From: Cucumis sativus
Taxonomy: Eukaryota > Streptophyta > Magnoliopsida > Cucurbitales > Cucurbitaceae
Assembly: GCF_000004075.3 (NCBI RefSeq)
Contig: NC_026657.2
Span: 33,342,732 to 33,406,731 of the forward strand
Direction: 5' to 3'
DNA length: 64,000 nucleotides
Shown: piece after piece, positions 58,188 to 64,000 of the stretch
How the letters are laid out: every line of letters begins with the position of its first letter
Position numbering within the stretch: position 1 is the stretch's first letter
Program-made: the position numbers and the translations under genes
Notes under the pieces: generated by a model
What the model was told of the DNA's origin: nothing
Databases searched by the model: none
What the model saw: the letters and a program-made list of their open reading frames with translations, nothing else

Positions 58188-58881
58188 CGTTATTAGGTTT
58201 TTTGAAAATGACAAAATTATATTTTTTAATTTCAAAACGGACACTTTAAAAAAAATAGCAAAGTATTCTTACAAAATTCACCAAATTTTCTTTATAGTTT
58301 AATTAAGTTTTTTTTATTGTATTTTATAGATATTTTCAATATTTTGGAATATCAATGCATCCAAAAATAAATGTTGATCTCAATTAATAGATCTGCTAAA
58401 GGCCCGAATCATATAGCATTTACTATCAAAGTCATAGAGAGATATGTTTTTAGATCTCGCATTAAAGTCCTACTTTATAGTAACTTGTAATACATATTAG
58501 TATTACATACCATCAAATGTATATATATAGTTAATAACCACTTGTATTGTCTGCGAAATTCCTAATTCAAATTGAAATGGTAGATATTCCCTTTTCTATG
58601 TATAAAAAAAATGTAGCTTTCTACCCCATCTCAAATATTCATTTTTTTTAGTTTCAATATTTTGCTATTTATGACAATTACTTATTTAGAACAGTGTGAA
58701 GAGATAATCTAAGAGAAATAAGATTCATGCTTAAAAAGATACAACACCAAAATTAGTTACATTCCATATCGAGTGAGCATCCGCGGCTTAGGAAGAGTTT
58801 GTTAAAGAACGAAAACATTTAAAGAAAGAGATAGTTGCAAATTTAGCCATTAGATTCAAAATAAGTAAGTATATAACAACC

Positions 58882-59045
58882 TTTTAAAAAATTTGCAAAT
58901 ATAGCAAAAATTGTCAAATTCTATCAATGATATAAGTTTATTACCGATAGACCATGTTGCAAATATTGGTCTATCACTAATAAATCATACGAAGTCTATC
59001 ACTGATACAAGTGATAGTTTTGCTATATTTGTAATTTTTTAAAAA
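58882..59045. repeat. MITE-like inverted-repeat element
   Basis: Imperfect 28-bp terminal inverted repeats at 58882-58909 and 59018-59045 (core GCAAATATAGCAAAA against TTTTGCTATATTTG). The centre is made of alternating GATAGACC/GGTCTATC and TCTATCACTGATA half palindromes, so the whole unit can fold into a hairpin. It has no coding capacity. Diverged relatives are at 20498-20690 and 9610-10070. I associate this type with cucurbit genomes, by memory. Confidence 0.65.
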
Positions 59046-61602
59046 TATTGCTATATCATTGATTATTATTCATAAAATGGTCATCGATTGTAATTTCTCT
59101 TAAAAAAATCTATCAATCATTCAACGTAACTAATATGTTCAATACAAATTACAGTGTATTTGTATATATTTTTTAGTGGTTGGTGTATATCCTAACATTT
59201 TTTAATATTTATTTCCAACTATTCCAAACAAATCTTAACAAAATTGGTGTGCCTCAGATGCAGCCCAAGTTGGAGACATAAGTCGCACAGCTCAATAAAT
59301 AAAATTTTTGACTACTTAGAACAAACCTTCTAAACAACTAATTCATTTTTTAAAAGGAAAATAACCAATATTTCATGAACAACTTTGTGTAAAATGCCTT
59401 TTGGGGGCCTAGAAGTTTGAGGCAGTATTTAGTTTGGTCTTCATGATTTTCAAAATCAATATTTTAGTTGTTAAAATTTGAAAAACGTGTCTAAATCTAG
59501 ATGAACTACTTTGACAACTAGTTGACAAGATTGATTTTTCTCTTTACTTTCTCTTCTAATACTCAAAAAAGTAGAGATGGACAGAAAGATCGAATCAAAG
59601 TTCATTGTTTGAAGAAGGAAAGGGGTCGGGTCAAATCTATTTTCATTTCTTTCAATTGTTTCTTCTCTTATTGCCCATCGTATGGGTTTTGTCTTCTATT
59701 TGTGTGTTTTTCTTTCTAGCCACTCAAGATTTTAAAGGAAGGAAGGAGGGAGGAGGAGAAAGAACGTGGAGGGAGACGAGGGGAAAAAGAGAAGGAAAAG
59801 AAGAAGAAGAAGAAGAAGAGGGAAAGAGAAGAAGTGCACCTCATCTATTAATAAAAATTCCTACCTCATTAAAATTGGGAGGTTTTTTATAATCAATAAA
59901 ATTCGTGGATAACTCTAAAAAATGAAAAATGGTTTTCTACTTACATTAACTTATTGTGAAAAGATTTATCGATTATAGAAACCACCCACACCCTGAAATA
60001 GAAGTTAAATTTTTGGTACTTGATGCTCTATGCTCATTGCTCCAAAGTCCTACTTTGTCCTCCTTGCTTGCTCCTTGGTGGCCTTGCAAAGAAATCTATG
60101 ACAACCACTTCATGATCTATGCCTGTCACACGTGCTCGTTGAATGAAAAGAGTGGAGCTTCAATCTGGATGTAGAGGAGGTTGGGATACTAATTTATCGT
60201 TAGGGTAACTTCTCACATTATTTCAATTTTTCATATATATGCAATATAAAAAGCATAAAATTGGGAGAGCTCAAGCCTATGAATCTATGCTAAATTTGCG
60301 GGTGCTTAACCATGATAGGAAACCTAGTCAAACACAAAAGATGGAAAAAAGTTACTTGCATGAGGAGGATGTAAAGTGAAGACCCTCCAATAAAAAACAC
60401 AGTGGGCATATTTGGTCGACGATAAAAAACAAAAAATTTAATTGATAACAACTAAGAAATTATTGGAGGAGTTAACACGAATCGAAGTGAAAAATATGAG
60501 TGGATACGAATAACAAAACAAACCCTTATCATTATTGGTGAGCCAAATGATAAATTATATTTTCACTCACCAAATCCAACCCAATCAACTCTCTAAAACT
60601 ATCCACACAATTCATAAAAGATAGAAAAAAAGTGAGATGTACTTTTGTACGAGAGGAAAATACGAGAGGAAAAAACTATAGACTAAATACAAATAAAGTT
60701 GGAAAGAAATAAAATAGATTTACTTTTAAAAGCCCATGGTGTCTACGAAAAAAAGCCAAAATAAACGTTAGGTTGGTTCAACATTGCATTTCACACCATT
60801 TATCCATTTGTCAAATAATGGTCAAAGTTCTCTAAAGAAAATCATTTTAAAATAGTAAAATTACATGACAAAAATATTTTTAAAAAACCGTTTATGATAC
60901 CAATTTTTTTTTGTATATTGTGAATATGAAGAAATCAGTGATATTATACAATAATTATAGCTCTATCGAACCACTATCAGATGATAATATAGAATTATGA
61001 GAGACTCATCGCTTTTAAATTTATTACTTCAACAAATTTAAAAAATATTGTAGAATAATTCTATTATTATAATTTTGTTTTGGTTTTTTTTTTTTGTAAA
61101 AGTCTCTTTAAAATATTTGTTTATATAAAAGAATTTCAATCTTTTTTATAAAAAAATTGAAAACAAATTAGAAGTTAATAATTTGAACTACTAATATTTT
61201 GATTCTCATCCAATTGAGTCTATGGACCATCTTTTGAACCTAAAAAGCAGGCAAATAGAGGATCTGAAGTTGAACGAATTATTGAGTAAAATAAAAAGAA
61301 GGGAAAAATTAGAGCATTAAAATAATTTATGTGGGAAGAAGATAGAAAGAAGAGAGAGAGCGAGAAATTATCTCAACATATCTTCATTTTAGTTCACTCT
61401 ATGTATTCTTGTGGACTCTGTCCAGAACTTCTGCTCTGGGAACCCTCTCCGTCTATTTAATAACCTTTTGTTCTCTTCCTTTTTTATCTGATCTGCTCGG
61501 AACAACACCGGGAAAGGCAACGGATACGGCTTCGCTGGCGACTCAAAACGAGAATCAAATAACATTTCATTTTCCTCTTCTCTGTTTCGCTTTTATTAGA
61601 CT

Positions 61603-61776
61603 ATGGAGCAGTATCTTCTGAAAGACTTCGAAGTCGAGCCAAAACGTCCTTCAGAGGCAACCTTGAGGAGATGGCGATCTGCCGTCACAATCGTCAGAAA
61701 TCGCCGACGGAGGTTCCGAAACACTGCAGATCTCGAGAAACGCTCCGAGGCTGAGAAGAAGAAACTCAAAATCCAG
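61603..61776 (+). CDS. ACA4: Type IIB autoinhibited Ca2+-ATPase, first exon (ACA4/ACA11-like)
   Basis: First 58 residues of a P-type Ca2+ pump, ending at donor CAG|GTTTTA; the rest lies past the right edge. The start MEQYLLKDFEVEPKRPSEAT and the basic amphipathic RRWRSAVTIVRNRRRRFR (about 22-39, with Trp24, Val31 and Phe38 as likely calmodulin anchors) are the N-terminal autoinhibitory, calmodulin-binding region of plant type IIB pumps. Similarity is closest to vacuolar ACA4/ACA11 as I recall them. ATG at 61603 is preceded by a pyrimidine-containing leader. The pump would export cytosolic Ca2+ into the vacuole or another compartment under Ca2+/calmodulin control. No second exon was found before 64000, so intron 1 is at least 2.2 kb. 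Confidence 0.85.
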
Positions 61777-64000
61777 GTTTTATTTCTTAAGCCTATTAAA
61801 ATCTCATGATTCATATTCCTGATTTCAATCTCCACTATGCCGATTTCTTTTTTTTTTTCTCCTTTTACTTGCCTGTTTGGCTACTGATAAAATGCTAGAA
61901 AAGTAGATTACGTTTTAGTTTAATTTAGGTAAACTCGAAAAAGTTTTAGGTTTCTGAGTTCATCTTTTCTCCTCGATTTTTTCCATCTTTACACAAAGAT
62001 AAGTTTCCTTGACGGAATAATTTGGAGGAAGTAGGATTTGTTTATTTGGGCCGTGTGAGTTATAACCATCATCGTTTGGCTTAGTTTAAAGAAAAAACAC
62101 TTTGTAAAGAGGTTATAGGTTTTATATATGGTGGCTACCTAATGAAAATTACTTTTTCTTATCTCATCAAATTAGAGGGCTTAAGTTGACCATAATACTC
62201 ACATATATAAAAAGATTTAAGAAAACATTAAAGGTGGATGTGAATTTTCATAACCACCAAGAACTTTGGAAAAAAAAATCTGCCGTCGAGGAGGAACGTC
62301 GATGCAGATGCCACACGGCGACTAAAAATTTGTGTGGGTCCTTTTTCTAAAATAAAATAAAGGTTACAAAATCACTTTATATGGAAAATTGTTAATAAAA
62401 GAAAAGAAAATCACAAAAATAGAATATTTTATAATGGAATGAATTTTGTCCATTTTGTTTTGAATTTTATATTTCTTAAAAATTCCATTTTCATATAAAG
62501 AAAAAAAATTCAATTGATTTTAGAAAATTTGCTAGATGTGATGAATTATTTTAGAGATTTTAAAAAATGGAAGAATTTGTAAACTATTTACCATCTATAA
62601 TAAAATTTTAATCCAAACCCAAATTGAATAACTAAAATTTTAATATAAATTCAAACTTAAACATTTTTCATTTTCTTAATATAAATTCTTCATTATTTTA
62701 TAGATATCATTATAGTATTAGATTTTTTTTATTATTTAACTAATAAATTAATTTTAGATTTATTATAACATGATTTAATAGTTATGTCTATAGGTATCAT
62801 TATATATACAAATAAAAGTTTATATTTAACTATCTCATATAAATTGTTACATTTTAATATATTTATAGATATTACAAAAAGAATTATTATTTAAAATCTA
62901 TTGAAAATATGGTAATGAAAATATCACCCGCAACCAAAATTGAAGTAATCTTCAAACTAAAATGATATTTTAATGGAAACTAAATAAATAAACAAATTAA
63001 TTAGGGTAGGTCCCGAAATGAGTCAGGTGGGCCGGATAGAGTAATTTAATATCGTCGACATAGTTGGTTGGCTTTTATTTACCACTAACTTTAATTTTTA
63101 ATATTTTCCGTTCAAAAAAGAAAAGTAAGAGATCTTCTAAGTGCAACATATTTTTGTCGAAATAATATAGTTAAAATGTAAAGTTAAGCTTTACTTAAAA
63201 TTAAAAAATAAAAAAGTTAAAGCTCATATTTACTTGGAAAGTAAGGAAGAGGACAAGAATGCATGCATTTAGTGTAGGCATGAATTTTTTTTTTGATAAA
63301 ATGGTTCAAGCACATCAATTATAAAATATAACAAAAATATAATAGTAATAAGGTTAGAATATCATGTTATAAAAATAGAACGGGTTCTTTCATTTTAGTT
63401 CACATACTTTCGTAAAATCTTAATTTAGTTGTTCGAAATATTTATTTTAAAAAAATTAATTTATTTATATAACAACGATAGTTTTTCTATAAGAAAAATA
63501 TTATATTTGATAAAAAAAATAATTGAAACTATTTAACAGTAAAAAAACAAGTGTTAAAGAAAAGCTTAATAAATTTTGCTATATTTTTTTTGTTGTATAG
63601 TTGGTTTAGTTGAAAATGTTTATATTTTTTTACTATATTAATAGCTAAGTGATTTTTCTTTAAAAGATGAAATCATAAAAAAATTAGTCGCAATAATTTT
63701 TAAATTTGATTTAAATAGAATTCAACATTTAAAAATCAAAATTAAATAAAAATCAGAGTTAATAACAATAATACTTCTAATAAGATTTGTAAAAGAATGT
63801 CAACGAGGAGGGTGGGAAAAATGTACATCTTTGATCCAATCGAGCATCGCCAAGTTCTGATATTGTCTTTAGAAACTATCTTTATAAAAGTTTTCAACTC
63901 TCAGCTAACATTTCATAATTTTCAAACGGAAATATTTCAGTTGATCAGATTATTAATTGAACTCAAAACAAAAGGAAATGACCATTCGCAATTGGTCGGT
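61777..64000 (+). other. First intron of the Ca2+-ATPase gene (incomplete)
   Basis: Very AT-rich. A short G+C-richer patch at 62280-62340 and another at 63805-63850 were checked for the expected second exon (the EKIRV-type continuation) and do not match. No repeat with clear ends was seen. Confidence 0.5.

Larger units (their letters stand above)
56997..61380. other. 4.4-kb AT-rich spacer between NUP93 and the Ca2+-ATPase
   Basis: Both flanking genes are transcribed away from this spacer. It contains a 63-bp tandem duplication, a MITE-like element and a GAA tract (59796-59820) inside a purine-rich stretch at 59735-59835. 59980-60180 is less AT-rich but shows no recognisable coding feature. 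Confidence 0.5.

Noticed and set aside
59605..59892. 95-codon open frame
   Set aside because: Purine-rich GAA/GGA tract gives a Glu/Lys/Arg low-complexity product; a chance frame.

Overview
The window is nuclear DNA of a dicot plant. Genes are AT-rich, intron-dense and separated by long AT-rich spacers. Several interspersed repeats (tRNA-derived SINEs, a small inverted-repeat element) look like families I associate with cucurbits, so Cucurbitaceae is my best guess; the family assignment is an inference, the plant assignment is secure.

Layout from left to right. 1-7.9 kb: 3' half of an RRP12-like ribosome-biogenesis gene (+). 7.9-11.6 kb: spacer with a decayed pararetrovirus-like insertion. 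11.6-18.5 kb: a pentatricopeptide-repeat gene, EMB2654-like (-). 18.5-21.4 kb: spacer with tandem repeats and an inverted-repeat element, ending in a promoter with G-box and GCCGAC sites. 21.4-26.0 kb: an AP2-family transcription factor of the At2g41710 type (+), with a 9-nt microexon. 28.4-30.05 kb: class B heat shock factor, HSFB3-like (-). 30.6-32.5 kb: decayed, intron-containing copy of the ribonucleotide reductase large subunit (+). 33.0-35.9 kb: intronless CC-NBS-LRR resistance-type gene (+) with an unusual kinase-2 motif and a repetitive C-terminal tail. 40.0-40.7 kb: MIZ1-like DUF617 gene (-). 42.0-42.3 kb: a two-exon gene for a 66-residue protein (-) that open reading frame scans miss. 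44.3-56.7 kb: complete 15-exon nucleoporin NUP93 gene (-) whose introns house SINE and LINE relics. 61.6 kb to the right edge: first exon of a type IIB autoinhibited Ca2+-ATPase, ACA4/ACA11-like (+), with the rest outside the window.

The most informative large-scale signal is collinearity. Reading right to left, ACA4, NUP93A, the small protein, MIZ1, HSFB3, the AP2 factor and EMB2654 follow the order I recall for Arabidopsis loci At2g41560 to At2g41720. The resistance gene and the reductase pseudogene sit together inside this conserved block, between HSFB3 and MIZ1, and appear to be lineage-specific additions. The genes do not form one pathway; they are housekeeping and regulatory genes held in an ancestral neighbourhood. 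I found no organelle, bacterial or CRISPR features and no intact tRNA or rRNA gene.
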